Under the pieces are notes generated by a model that did not search any database, was not told the origin of the DNA, and saw nothing but the letters and a program-made list of their open reading frames with translations. Source: Cantharellus purpuraceus (Eukaryota > Basidiomycota > Agaricomycetes > Cantharellales > Hydnaceae). Taken from it: 64,000 nucleotides of DNA. The stretch is taken from positions 868,001 to 932,000 of the forward strand of contig JALBUN010000003.1 in assembly GCA_025174535.1 (NCBI GenBank), written 5' to 3'. Shown here piece by piece: positions 38,894 to 50,173 of this stretch (within the stretch, counting starts at the first letter, position 1; the number at the start of each line of letters is the position of its first letter). The position numbers and the translations under genes were made by a program.

Positions 38894-39333
38894 TCTGCCA
38901 TTCTACAGTCCATTATTCTTGCCTGGAGGCCATATAACCTAAGCGACTCACTGACGCAAGTCTGAATGCGCCTGATGACGGCGTTGAACGTCCTTCCTGC
39001 ATTGCGAAAGTCGGTATCTACACCCTCTTCTTGCACCAAATATGCACTCGGGGTTAGATGTACCTACACTGAGGTTTCTTCCTCGAATCGCGTGGCAACG
39101 TCTGATCTATGCCTATCTTGTTGCTCCTTTAATTGATTGTGTCACCAACTAGAAGAAACCCCTGAAAGGTGCTTAGTAGGTATTCCTGAATGGTTTTGCC
39201 TGGTGGACGACTCCTGGCTGGAATACGAATGTGTCCCCATATAGTTTACGTAATCTCAACCCCTATGCGAGCGGCTAAGTACCGTTGGTCAGGTGATATT
39301 GAGTGGCCATGATCCATACCAGCACCTCCCACA

Positions 39334-42300
39334 ATGAGAGGAATTTCGTGTCAGAAAGCTCGAGCACGCGTCGTTCTCTCCCTGCGAGCTAAGGACTCGA
39401 GGAAGTACCATGATGAATCCTTTGGTTATCGGAAAGCCCGTCCGTTTGAGCTGCCCGACTGTACGTGCAGAGCTAGCGGCTCAGCACAAGTGATTTAGCT
39501 GACTATGGACATCCATGATCAATATTCTAATAGACACACCTTCTCAACTAGCAAACAGAACAACCAATGCTCATTTACTGCGTTACGTTGACTCGCTTCG
39601 TATGCATGGCCACCGCGCTGCAAAAATCGATCCCTTGGATCTTTTGCAGCGGGAGGAAGTCGCCGCTCTCAATCCCTCCCGTTACGGGCTTGATGACCCA
39701 GGAAGGACGTTTCCTATTGATGGCATCATCTGGAACAAACCGGCTGCGGATTCACGCATGCATTCATCAGGCTCTGAAGAGTGGAGCATGCGACAGATTA
39801 CCGAGCATTTGCGTGCGGTTTATGTAGGAAGGATAGCATACGAGTATATGCATGGAACATCTAAGACTGAGAGGCTTTGGTTCTCTCACCTTCTAGAGTC
39901 CACTTCGGAGTCTCCTGGCGCCGCGAGGACGGCTGCACAGCGCAAGAGAATATGGGAGCTCCTCGCGAGGAGCGAAGTTTTTGATCAATTTCTACAAGCC
40001 AAATTTCCGAACCTGAAGCGATATGGGCTTGAAGGTGGAGAGTCTATGTTACCTGCCCTGGACAGTCTGTTTTGTGTCGCATCATTAGGTGGGTAACTAG
40101 TAGTGACCACATCTGTGCCTCATCATGAGTCGTGGTCCAATGCTCTCTCCCTGCCAGCCGGGATTGAACATATCATTCTTGCAATGCCCCATCGTGGTCG
40201 GCTGAACTTGCTCACTGAGCCGACACTCATGAAATACTCTCCAACTGCGCTATTCCATAAAATCAAGGGAGAAAGCGAGATACCCGAAGAGTTGGATGCG
40301 GTTGGAGATGTCATCAGCCATTTAGGCACGCATTGTTTTTCTAAATTTGCGCCATTTGCTCTTCTGACTCTGCCAGGGTCACATAGTCGCTACTCCCACC
40401 CTGTCTTTTGAAGGAGCGTCAGCACCATTGAAAGTCTCTTTATTGCCAAACCCGTCGCACTTGGGTATATGCGCATATATGTTTCTTCGTCGTGTCACAC
40501 TGATCATCGTCCCTGTTTGGCTTTTTTCTAGAGGCCGTTAACCCCGTCGCACTTGGCCTGGCACGTGCTAAGCAATATACATTACTCAAATCTCCGGATT
40601 ATGCGTCCAACCCTGATTGCACTCTCGGCGACAGAGTCATGTGTGTACAGCTACATGGAGATGCAAGCTTTACTGGACAAGGTATCGTGATGGAAGGGCT
40701 TGGGTTGAGTGAGGCATCCTATTTTGTGTTCAGTTCATTCTCTTATGACACCGCAGGCAATCTACCTCACTTCACCAGTGGTGGAAGCGTTCACCTAGTA
40801 GTCAAGTATGCAGATACCTTATTCTAATGTTATCATCACACTGATCGATGCAATGTAACAAATATAGTAACAGGTACGAGCTATTCATCTCAACCTTCGA
40901 TGTACTTCACTCAAGGCTCGAAATCTCTGCACCCATAATTCCATAGTATCGGTTACACCACGCCCGCATCCTCGGCTCGTTCGTCCCTTTATTGCTCTGA
41001 TGTCGCGAAGATGATCAATGCGCCCGTTCTTCACGTGAACGGAGACTACCCGGAAGGTGTCCTCATGCTCTTTCTCGCTCCTCAATCCGCCCACTCTGAC
41101 CTGCCACGATTGCTTCCTAATCAGATGTTGCTCGTGCCATGGAAGTTGCATTCAAGTATCGGAACAGTTTCAGAAAGGTAGACCTCTCTACGAACGAATC
41201 ACCTCATTGGATTTCTTAGCGAACTGATATTTTGCAGGACATTGTTGTTGACTTGATGGTATACCGAAGATGGCATGTCATCTCATTAGTTCACTCATAA
41301 TGAGCCATTGACATGGAGAGCAGGGGACACAATGAACTCGATGAACCAGCGTTCACGCAACCTCTGATGTATCAGCAGATCAGAAGTAGGAAGTCTGTTC
41401 CAATTCTGTATGAAGAACGCCTTGTGGTAAAAGTTCTTTTTTCTCCTCTTTTTCCTCCAAAATCCTCATCGTTCCAATAAACGCTCAGGAATCAGAGATT
41501 CTATCGCCTGATGACCCACAGAATTTTCGTGAAGCCTACAAGTCACATCTGAACTCCCAACTTGCTGCCGTAAAGACGCACAAGCCAACAGCGGACATGT
41601 TGGGCGGCAAATGGAGCGGCCTAATCTGGCCAGGCCCCCCTCCTAATAGCACCGTCCCATCCGAAGTGGTGGGGAACCCAGACACGGGTGTAGAGCTTGA
41701 CATGCTACGTAGAATCGGTCAACATAGTGTTGAAGTACCACAAGGCTTTGTAAGTGCCTTAGTTTCGTTTGTCGTTCCAAAAATGACAGTTCATCACATA
41801 CTTGGATAGGAAATTCACTCACGTTTAAAGCGGCATGTCAAGCACCGCCTAGAGAGCTTAGAAAATGGTGCAGGCATTGATTGGGCGACTGCAGAAGCTC
41901 TTGCGTGGGGTTCTCTGATGAGGGAAGGGTATGATGTTAGGATTTCTGGACAGGACGTGGGACGTGGGACATTTAGCCATCGGTACACATCCCTCCTTCG
42001 CTGTCTCACTCACTTTATTCAAACACATCGGCAGACATGCAATGCTTGTTGACCAGAATACGGAAGCTGTGATTGTCCCCTTGAATGCAGCTATATCATC
42101 TGACCTTGGCCGTTTGGAGCTGGCCAACAGTGAGTTAGTTAATGGTAGTCATATGCGTACTCACCTATTTTTTAGGCTCTCTCAGCGAGCTGGCAGTACT
42201 TGGTGTAAGCTGCATATTTTGTGTCATCAATGATTTCTCACTAGTGTCAGTTTGAGTTTGGCATGTCATGGGAAAGACCAAGCCTTCTTGCCATTTGGGA

Positions 42301-43414
42301 AGCGCAGGTATGCGTATTCCTGTGCCTTATGCGGAGTTACTAAACAATTCAGTTTGGGGACTTTTTCAATGGGGCACAAGTGAGACCTTACCACCTGGTC
42401 TATTCCTCCCACAAAGTAAATTGATGCTTTAGGTGATAATCGACACGTTTGTGTCATCAGCGGAAGGTAAGCTTGAGCAGCGCGTCAAACCACTCGCAAC
42501 GTTTCTGTTTATCAACTCACATACTCCATCAGCCAAATGGTTGAAGCAATCTGGAATCGTGATCCTTCTTCCCCACGGACTGGATGGTGCCGGTCCAGAA
42601 CATTCAAGCATGCGAATGGAACGATTTCTACAGGTCAGTAACAATTTGTTTGTCGACTCTTTGTTCTCTGTTATTGATTCAAGGTCACAAGTTGACAAAT
42701 GATTCTTTTGAGTTCGATACTGCTTTGAACATCAACATGCATATAGCCAACCTCACGACGCCTGCACAGTACTTCCATATCTTACGTCGGCAACAGCTTC
42801 GTAACTACAGGAAACCGCTCGTTATCTCTACGCCAAAGGGCCTACTCAGAGCTCCAGTTAGTAATCATGTTGTATTCGCCGGAGCACATGCCCTAACAAT
42901 CCTTCTCCCTTGTTTCTTTTAGGTTGCTGCATCTAATCTCACTGATTTTGCCCCAAGTAGCAAGTTCCAACCAGTATTATTGGACCCATCCTTTGCGACA
43001 GCATCAACTGCCACGACGGATTTGAAGCGCATCATTTTCTGCAGCGGGAAGATATACTATGATCTTGTTGCACAAAGGGATGAAAAGAGTCTGCAAAGGA
43101 ATGTAGCTCTTGTGAGACTTGAGGAGCTAGCGCCATTTCCTTGGGCTGAGGTTGCTGATGCTTTGGACTCGTATCTGACGAGCGAGGGGCCTCGGCATGT
43201 AGAGATTATGTGGGTACAGGAGGAGCCCAGAAATCAAGGACCGTGGCCGCATGTGAGCGTGAGACTGGAGAAGCTAACGAAAAGAGGAGGGGTGAAGGAT
43301 AGAGTGAGGTTTGTTGGGAGACGTGAGAGTGCTGTTCCGGCTGTTGGGGTTGGGAGGCTGTTTCAGACTCAAAGAGCGAAGATGCTGGAGGAGGCGTTTA
43401 CATTTATGGAGTGA
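39334..43414 (+). CDS. 2-oxoadipate dehydrogenase E1 (DHTKD1-type), mitochondrial
   Basis: Predicted 964 aa in 21 exons, first 39334-39460 and 39534-40088, last 42692-42856 and 42923-43414. The start [20 protein letters not shown] is Arg-rich and lacks acidic residues, as expected of a mitochondrial presequence, and is followed by [18 protein letters not shown]. Thiamine-diphosphate E1 signatures follow: [97 protein letters not shown] and [12 protein letters not shown]. Length and the [15 protein letters not shown] region fit DHTKD1 rather than the longer 2-oxoglutarate dehydrogenase. It decarboxylates 2-oxoadipate (lysine, tryptophan breakdown) with E2/E3 partners. Introns 3 (40326-40386) and 10 (41273-41323) appear to be GC-AG, and a 6-nt exon (40868-40873) restores NNSIGYTT. 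Confidence 0.92.
40868..40873 (+). other. Inferred 6-nt micro-exon in the oxoadipate dehydrogenase
   Basis: Without it, exons 40757-40805 and 40947-41056 join to VVN-IGYTT, two residues short of the invariant E1 motif NNxIGYTT/NNQIGFTT. The six bases taacag are flanked by atatag on the left and gtacga on the right, perfect AG...GT borders, and give VVNNSIGYTT in frame. The inference rests on motif length and splice borders only. Confidence 0.6.
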
Positions 43415-43723
43415 CTCCTAGTTTCGTAGGCTGGCGTGATATCTGTATATACACCCATGTCTGTTTAACAGCTAGGCACAGGGCTTGGTAATATACCTAT
43501 ATAGATGGTAGTCTTATGGATTCCAGGAGCCGAGTAGCTCAGAAGTTTGGTGTGGGACGCATTCTTAGCACAGTACAATCCTCGAGTTGCTGTAGGGTGT
43601 TGGGTTACAAGAATCAATTCTAAGACAGTATGCGCTTCCATGTTAGTGATAGCAGCCAAAGTATATCGACTAGACACAGGTGCTTGCTGGCTAGGGTAAC
43701 ACGCATGTAGTGTTGTCTCTACT
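43415..43723. other. Short intergenic gap, convergent ends
   Basis: About 310 bp between the stops of the oxoadipate dehydrogenase and the first NmrA-like gene. No feature was recognised beyond probable 3' untranslated sequence. Confidence 0.5.
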
Positions 43724-44881
43724 CTACTCCACAAGATAGCTGGGCAGTTTCGTATAGAACTTTTTTGCATACTCCTCGAGCGTGTCGGGTTTATAATCTG
43801 GGTAGAGTTCCCTAGCATCGAGGGCACCTTCCGCTTTTGCGTTCTCCAGCGTATTATCGCCGCAGAGGTAGAGGGAGTGGGCGTACTCGAGGCCCCCCCA
43901 GGTCATGTAGGCGTCTTCCGTGTGGAATTCTTCATATTCAGCTTTGCTGTCTGCGGCGCGTCGGAGCATCTCTTCGGCAGACATCTGAGGTGGTAACACA
44001 CAAGTGTTTGTTCAGCCTGAGAAGAAAATACAAAGAAAGGAGGAAGCTCTGTTCTCTTACATCAACATGAACGATCGCATCACTCAATTTCTGGCCCGAC
44101 ACCCGGTCCGCAAGAGCATACACCTCCTTCAAGGTGACCTCCTCGCTCCAGCAAAAGACATACTGGTTGAGCGTGCGCAGGTCAGCGATGATGCGTGCGA
44201 CAAACCCTCCAATGTCATCGTTGCTCGTGACAGCGACTTTGACGGTGCCGGGGCCGAAAAACTTGTGAGACCGGGCAATTTCGGCGGGGGGTACGGGGCT
44301 GTCGAGGCGGTGGGGGAGGATGAGCTGCATCCACCAGCCGACGTCGATAAAGGTATAGGGGAGGCCTAGTTCGTAGATGAAGTCACGGATGGCAAGTTTC
44401 TAAAAGAAGGTAAGATGTGGACACAGAACACACAAAAGTCAGTATATTTACCTTGTCCTGCAAGTCTCTCCTTCCCGGTGGCGAAAACGGCCCAAAGTCG
44501 CTTGGGATGACACGTCCGACGCCCGCATTCTTGGCGGCGATGAGGATATTTTTTTGGTCGAGAATGGCGATGTATGAGATGAGACTGAGGAGGATATCCA
44601 CTCCGGAGAGGCAGGCTTCCAGTGTTTCTACCGAGTCGGCTGAGACGTCTGCGACGCGGATGTCGACGCCTTTTGCACGTAGACTCTCCACGGCTGGTTT
44701 ATGTTGTGAAGAGGGGCGTACGAGTGCAGCGACACGCTGGAGGCGGTGAGGTCTAGTGGGTCAGTTGACGTAAGTGACTTACAAGGGTACCGGCATCCAC
44801 AAGTGCATCAAGGACACCTTGGACAGTTCTCCCTGTTGCGCCAACGACGAGGACAAGTGGTTTAGTTGTTTCAAAGGACAT
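43724..44881 (-). CDS. NmrA-like NAD(P)-binding protein, copy A
   Basis: Predicted 327 aa in four exons (44783-44881, 44452-44736, 44061-44399, 43724-43984). The N-terminus is a Rossmann strand with VLVVGATGRTV; the third glycine of the usual GxxGxxG is replaced by Val, and typical NmrA patterns follow (VAALVRPSS, VDILLSLISY, AGVGRVIPSDFGPF, YTFIDVGWWMQL, VTLKEVYALADRVSG, LYPDYKPDTLEEYA). The family includes isoflavone-reductase-like enzymes and redox sensors; activity cannot be assigned. It stands in tandem with copy B (45647-46783), same strand, with identical exon-2 length (285 nt) and matching intron positions, so the pair arose by duplication. Confidence 0.88.
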
Positions 44882-45646
44882 TTTTAATGGGCAACTAGCA
44901 GGAAATACCGTCTATTCGCCTGACTTTCCAGTAGATAAATGAGTGCCCTGAATAAGCATGTTGTGACAGTAAATGGAAGCCTCCACACAATGACACTACT
45001 TCCATATCTTGTCCTGTAGAACGAAATGTAGGCAATTGGAATGAGATAAGACATGTTTGAGGCTATTGCTCATCCTAAGCGAGACCATGAGCCATGAAAT
45101 CTAGGACAACTGTACAGAGAAAGATCGAAGGTGACCATCCCGGCAGAACTTTCGCAAAACATCAAGCCTACCTATGACTGGGTCACACCGCATAGTATAT
45201 AAATGATAAATATACTTGAGCTCGGGGAGAGCAGTATGCTTGCGCCAGAGATCACTGGAATATGGTTGGAACGTTGCCTGATTCCGCCTACGGCCTGCGT
45301 GTCTCAGTCTAGCTCAGCACTTGTCATCCCCTATTCCCCCGGTTGTTGGCGACTCGGATGTCATCTTTTTGTTGATAAACAAAAAGGCACACGCAAGAGG
45401 CTGGTGGCCGATTACCAGGCTGTTATGAGGTAATCCTCGCTAAGTCTGCCAGAACATTTTCGAGTCGAAGCGATAAGATCTGCGCATGCGCCGGATGTGT
45501 GGTTGCACCGACAATGTTGTATCTGGCTATACGGATGAATTTTGCAGATATTATGTGTACTGCAATCATGACGATGTACATCGTTTTCGTTTCTCGAGTA
45601 CCTAGACGATATCGCTACGTAGGACCATATGGACGTAACGGAGAAG
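44882..45646. other. Spacer between the tandem NmrA-like genes
   Basis: About 765 bp that must hold the promoter of copy A and the 3' end region of copy B. No further coding or repeat signal was recognised. Confidence 0.5.
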
Positions 45647-46783
45647 CTATGCATAAAACTGTTTGGCGCACTCCTCGAGAGTGGCCGGTTTGAAGTCTGG
45701 GTAAAGTTCCTTAGCATCGAGTGCTCCCACCGCTTTCGCCTTCTCCAGCGTATTGTCCCCACAGCCGTACAGGGAGTATATATATTGAGCATAAGACCAT
45801 GCAATGTGTGCTCCTTCAGTGAATGTTTCATTCCACTGGGCTTTCGCGTCTGCAGCACGCTTGAAGAGTTCTTCGGCGGACACCTGAACCACGTTCTTCA
45901 ACCCAGAAAAAAAAAACAGGGAAAAGACTTCCGCACCTCAACGATCAAGTCACTCAACTTCTCTCCGGACACCCGATCCGCAAGAGCATACACTTCGTTC
46001 AGCGTCACCTCCTCACTCCAGCAAAAGACATGCTGGTTGAGCGTGCGCGGGTCGGCGATGATGCGCGCGACAAAGCGCCCAATGTCGGCGTTGCTCGTGA
46101 CGGCGATTTTGACGGCGTCCGTCCCAACGCGCTCGTGGGACCACGCGATAAGATTGGGGGGTGCGGGGCTGTTGTTTCGGTGGGGGAGGGCGAGTTGCAT
46201 CCACCAGCCGATGTCGACAATGGTATAGGGGATGCCGAGGTTGCGGATGAAGGCACGCATGGCGAGTTTCTGGATAGTGTTTTCTTGTTATTCACCACTG
46301 GTAAGCCGCCCATACAGACTGACCTCGTCATGCAGATCCCTTCTCCCCGGAGGACACGGCGATGCGAATTCAGACGGAACCACCCTTCCCACTCCCGCCT
46401 TCTTTGCAGCCGTCATTAAATTCTTCTGCTTCAGAACCACCATGGCCGCCATCACGCTGACCAGGATATCCACGCCCGTCAGACATGTCTCCAATGTCTC
46501 CACCGAATCTTGTGTTACGTCCGCTACGCGGATCACGACGCCTCTCGAGCGCAGGGCCTCCACTGCCGGTTTCGCTTGCGAAGCGGGACGCACGAGTGCG
46601 GCGACGCGCTACGAGGGCCAATTGCATGGCATTGCATTGGGGAAGAGGCTTAGTGAATGCACATACAGATGAAGACGCGAGCCAACTCACAAATGCATCT
46701 GTTGCCAAAAGTGCATCAAATACATACTGTGCAGTTATTCCAGTGCCGCCGACGACAATTACGAGGGGCTTGTTCATGGCCAT
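45647..46783 (-). CDS. NmrA-like NAD(P)-binding protein, copy B
   Basis: Predicted 315 aa in four exons (46691-46783, 46324-46608, 45937-46269, 45647-45883). It closely parallels copy A block for block: VIVVGGTGITAQ, RVAALVRPASQAKPAVE, AGVGRVVPSEFASP, YTIVDIGWWMQLALPHR, VFCWSEEVTLNEVYALADRV and LYPDFKPATLEECA. The C-terminus stops about eight residues earlier than copy A (QFYA against KFYTKLPSYLVE). The third glycine of the nucleotide motif is replaced by Ala. The start at 46783 is the only ATG matching the family N-terminus, with Met-Ala-Met; the second Met is also possible. Confidence 0.88.
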
Positions 46784-46850
46784 GGGGTTTGTTGTGATAA
46801 TGTGGGCAACTTGATCGTTATATCCTACTATTCGATGTACATAGGCAAGC

Positions 46851-46858
46851 TATATAGT
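46851..46858 (-). promoter_or_regulatory. TATA-like box of NmrA copy B
   Basis: The minus strand reads actatata about 70 bases upstream of the ATG at 46783, a plausible core-promoter position for a fungal gene. No equivalent was seen for copy A. Confidence 0.4.
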
Positions 46859-47458
46859 GTTCGGCGATGTAACCAGAAGTCTTCACTGTCGCCGAATGGC
46901 CGAGGGTGCTGAATATTCTCCACATGTCTCAACAGGGTCGATTCAGAGGACATTGCATTTGTGCTGAAAGGGCCTCTAGTAATTAATAATTCCTGGCAGT
47001 GATGATTGATATGCTTTGTCACGGTGACAAATCGATCACGTCATTTAAATCGTTCGTCCGGATCATGATCGTCCCCTGCAGTGACTTCAAGCTGTTACAG
47101 TGTGACGAGATCACACAAGTGGGCATGTGTTACACAACGTGTCACAAGGCTGCATGATCACGTGGGAGTGTAAGACCTGGAAGCACCGCTCTTGCGAGGC
47201 AACTTGATGATTTTAGGGTTCCTTTTCTTCCCTTTTGGAGTGATTTGTCACCCTTTTTTGGCAGTGCGTATTGTTCAAGCTCCACGGCACTCTTATTGTA
47301 CTTCCCAGTATATATATGACCGAAGCAGAGTATCAGAGACTCGTTTCTCCAATACCCTTAACCCTGCTTTATCTATTCACGACAGAAGCTGTCACACCTC
47401 GACGTACTTCGTACGCCCTGCAGCCTATATTACGACGGTAGACTATCTCTTCCCTCAT

Positions 47459-48260
47459 GGATTTCACCAGGCCCGAATATACGTATCATGAACACGTCAA
47501 GGATGTATATTGCATGGCACCCGAATCCAAGGGCGGAGGGGCCTATTCGCGCGCAATTTATTGGATCGATTAACCAGGATACCTGCAATGGGCGCACGAC
47601 GGTCGCCTCGGCACACCATGTCTTTTTTTCACGGATTATGACAAGCCTGACCACACACGTCTTCGATGAACACGAAGATGATGTGCAGTCTTGCGTTGCC
47701 GCATCCAAAGACATGAAACGCTTATCCGTTTGCGATGGAACTCCAACTAGAGACCATTGCACGACGGTCGACTGATGATGGATTTCAACAAGGCCGTGAA
47801 TATCTCTACGAATACGTCAATGGCAGGTGTTGTCTTATTCCAAATGAAACAAACACGTCTATGTCTACGATGCCTATAGCATGGATCGACCAGGAACTTG
47901 GGAGTTAGCTCTCGCTCGCAATGGTCATGTGGTCTTGTACTACACCCGAAGAAAAGGAACGTGCATTCGTTTGCGATATAATTAGCCGATCCATTAGGAA
48001 TGCGAACCAGAGGTCACCCTAAAGCCTTCCCTGACGGATTTCTTCAAGGCCGCGGATTATTCTATACGAATGCATCGAGGAAGGGTTGTCTTGTTCCCAT
48101 ATCCAGAGAAAAGAGTCGCTTCGTCGTTTACGATGCCTATAGCATCGGAGGCAACTAGAGAGACCGTCCCCACGAATCTGTTAATGATGTTTGTGGCCTT
48201 GTACCAAACCCAAAGAAAGAAACAGGTATTCGCAATGCATAGGATCGATTAGGACTGTAA
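47459..48260. repeat. Decayed long tandem repeat, three or more units
   Basis: Related blocks recur in the same order at spacings of about 320 and 260 bases: ggatttcaccaggcccgaat (47459), ggatttcaacaaggccgtga (near 47779) and ggatttcttcaaggccgcgg (near 48037), each followed by a tacg...aatacgtcaa-like block. They are then followed by gttgtcttatt / gttgtcttgtt, by tctacgatgcctatagcatg / tttacgatgcctatagcatc, and by a (g)gatcgat(t)... block. A cgtttgcgat block precedes units 2 and 3. The units are too diverged and frame-shifted to be a repeat protein; an old satellite or nested insertion is more likely. Confidence 0.65.
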
Positions 48261-48797
48261 CAACGGTGGGCAGGTGATGCTTCACCGATTTCGACAACAC
48301 CGGATACTGACCGTAGTCCACAGAAAGTATATGGTCTCCAGTTTGCTCCGCCTGCGATAGTGCGAATATTCTCGACATTAATTTCCATGAAGGCGTATAG
48401 GTTGCATACGTGGAAACCTCTAACATCTCGTTATCAAAACGCGCGAGCTCAGAGCCTGCCAAAAATATTACTGCCAACTAATGGGTGTGACACTGGTGCC
48501 CCAATTCCACTATGCTCTGCATAACGCGACGCGATTCACCATGAGAAACACAACTGTGAAATGGTGAAATCTACAGTGTCCACCCAAATCAGGTACCACG
48601 TGCACCGCGACCAAAATAAATGTCGCATCTCATGCACAGTAGCTTCGATTGTGGAAGGCATATATGAGAATTCAGCAGCTTTGCCTCATTAATTAGGCAC
48701 TGCAGATGCAGTGCACCTGTTAAACGTAATAGAAGTTATTTCTCTGCTTCTTCTGGGATTAGTGCAAGAGAAATACCTCAATAAACTTGTCTTATTG

Positions 48798-49346
48798 TCA
48801 CGTCAGCTGCAGCTTGTCGTCGAGGTGACTCTCATGGTGCTTGTACTTCAGCATTCCTTTGTCCACACCCTCGGCCCATTCTTTTTCCACACGTTTCCGC
48901 CTTCTCTCAGCCTTCCTTCCCTCATCCCTCGCCCTTAGCTCTTCTTTCCTTTCCTTATCTGGCACCCATTTACTCTTCAGGATTCTTCTGACAGCCTCAG
49001 GGCTTATTTTAAAACGCTCAGCCAGGACTGGCGTCGTAAAGGTTTCTGGTGAGTGATGATAGAGCATGCGAAGGCCATCCATGGCATCGCGAGAGAGTTT
49101 GCGAGGCGGAGACCAGCCCTCAGGGAATGCCTTCCGGAGGGCACGTCGATGTTGGTTGTACTCATAGGGTGTTGGTGTCCGAGCGGGTGGCTGGCGGACA
49201 GAGACAGCAGGTGCTTTTCGTCGAACAGGAGAAAGGGGACGCGATGCCACTAATGGTTGTGGCGCATCCGAAGGCGATGTTCGCCAATTCGTTGGCCGGG
49301 GTATCTTTGTCGACATTGCGCGTAGAGGGCACAACCATATAGACAT
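48798..49346 (-). CDS. Rrg9/neugrin-like mitochondrial protein
   Basis: Single exon of 182 aa (172 if the second Met at 49316 is used). The core FPEGWSPPRKLSRDAMDGLR, then TFTTPVLAERFKISPEAVRR and ILKSKWVPD, is the neugrin/Rrg9 domain: a helix-turn-helix-like segment found in fungal proteins needed for respiratory growth and mitochondrial DNA maintenance, and in mammalian neugrin of the mitoribosome assembly group. The C-terminus is strongly charged (ERKEELRARDEGRKAERRRKR). The N-terminus is basic and lacks acidic residues over the first ~20 positions, compatible with mitochondrial import. It is divergent from the coactosin gene, 148 bp apart. Confidence 0.88.
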   Translation of the reverse strand: MSIWLCPLRAMSTKIPRPTNWRTSPSDAPQPLVASRPLSPVRRKAPAVSVRQPPARTPTPYEYNQHRRALRKAFPEGWSPPRKLSRDAMDGLRMLYHHSPETFTTPVLAERFKISPEAVRRILKSKWVPDKERKEELRARDEGRKAERRRKRVEKEWAEGVDKGMLKYKHHESHLDDKLQLT

Positions 49347-49494
49347 GGCAAATTAGAGAAGAAACGACTCGGGGCGCCTAAGCAATCTGGGCTGATGGGC
49401 GCCTACAGTCCCTGCTGTGTTGTTTCCTCCCTCCCTTGCCAACGTACTTTATCAATATATTCGTTCTTCCCTTCTGACTAGTTAGGGTAGCACC

Positions 49495-50173
49495 ATGGCA
49501 GATGCTTCGGCTCCAGAAATTGCAGAAGGTTTGCACATGTCCCCCGGTAGTATGGATGCCTTCATCTTACTCTGAAAGTTAGCATATCAGGACGTCAGAT
49601 CTGCTTCAGATACCAACTGGCTGTTGCTCGACTATGAGGTCCAGGATATTCCATATATAGTTTCTGGTATTAAACAGCTCACGCAAAAGGTTGTGCTGGT
49701 TCTTTTAGAACGACCGTTCTGACCGGCTTGTGCTCACCTCGACGGGCACAGGCGGGCTCTCCGAACTCCAAGATACCCTTCATGATACACGGGCATCATT
49801 CGCGTATGCACGGGTCCAGTATTCGAATGATAAGGAGTCTCAGAGAGAGAAGTTCATTTTAATTGTATGGATAGGAAAGAGCGTAAAGATCATGCGAAGA
49901 GCAAAGGTGAATGGTTTATTTATATCCTCTGTATTGTCGTAATATGGCTGACGTTTCAATAACAGATTTCGGTTCATTCTGCGGACGTGAAGCAAATGCT
50001 GCGGGCTTATTCTATAGATGTGTCAGCCAGCAGCAAGGATGATCTTAATGAGGCACAAATCATCACACGCTTACGGAAGGTGTGTTTTACTATCCCTCCC
50101 TTACTTCATATTATTGAAAAATTGCCTCTTGTTTTATGGAAAGGCCGGAGGAGCCAGCTATGATGGCGTTTGA
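49495..50173 (+). CDS. Coactosin-like actin-binding protein (ADF-H domain)
   Basis: Predicted 143 aa in five exons (49495-49528, 49583-49638, 49709-49906, 49966-50079, 50144-50173), the family's usual length. The whole protein is one ADF-homology domain: AYQDVRS, TNWLLLDYE, TGTGGLSELQDTL, ASFAYARVQY, EKFILIVWIGKSVKIMRRAK, VKQMLRAYSIDV and a RLRKAGGASYDGV end. Coactosin binds filamentous actin and counteracts capping; it acts in the cytosol. Splice phases all close. Confidence 0.94.

Larger units (their letters stand above)
34691..39333. other. Gene-poor block with decayed repeats
   Basis: About 4.6 kb with no supportable gene. It includes the HMG gene promoter at its left end and that of the oxoadipate dehydrogenase at its right. 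A decayed tandem repeat lies at 37112-37300 and a short CA run at 38879-38893. The 35.7-37.5 kb part is pyrimidine-rich and resembles the featureless 18-20 kb region in style; a dead mobile element is possible, but no domain was found. Confidence 0.5.
46784..48797. other. Intergenic block with decayed tandem repeats
   Basis: Holds the promoter of NmrA copy B on its left (TATA-like tatatagt at 46851-46858, about 70 bases upstream of its start) and a diverged repeat field at 47459-48260. No gene could be supported; ORFs here shift frame between repeat units, which argues against a protein. Confidence 0.5.

Noticed and set aside
39515..39533. ATG at 39515 as start of the oxoadipate dehydrogenase
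   Set aside because: It lies inside an intron-like stretch; an upstream exon 39334-39460 supplies a presequence and the HDESFGYRK block in phase.
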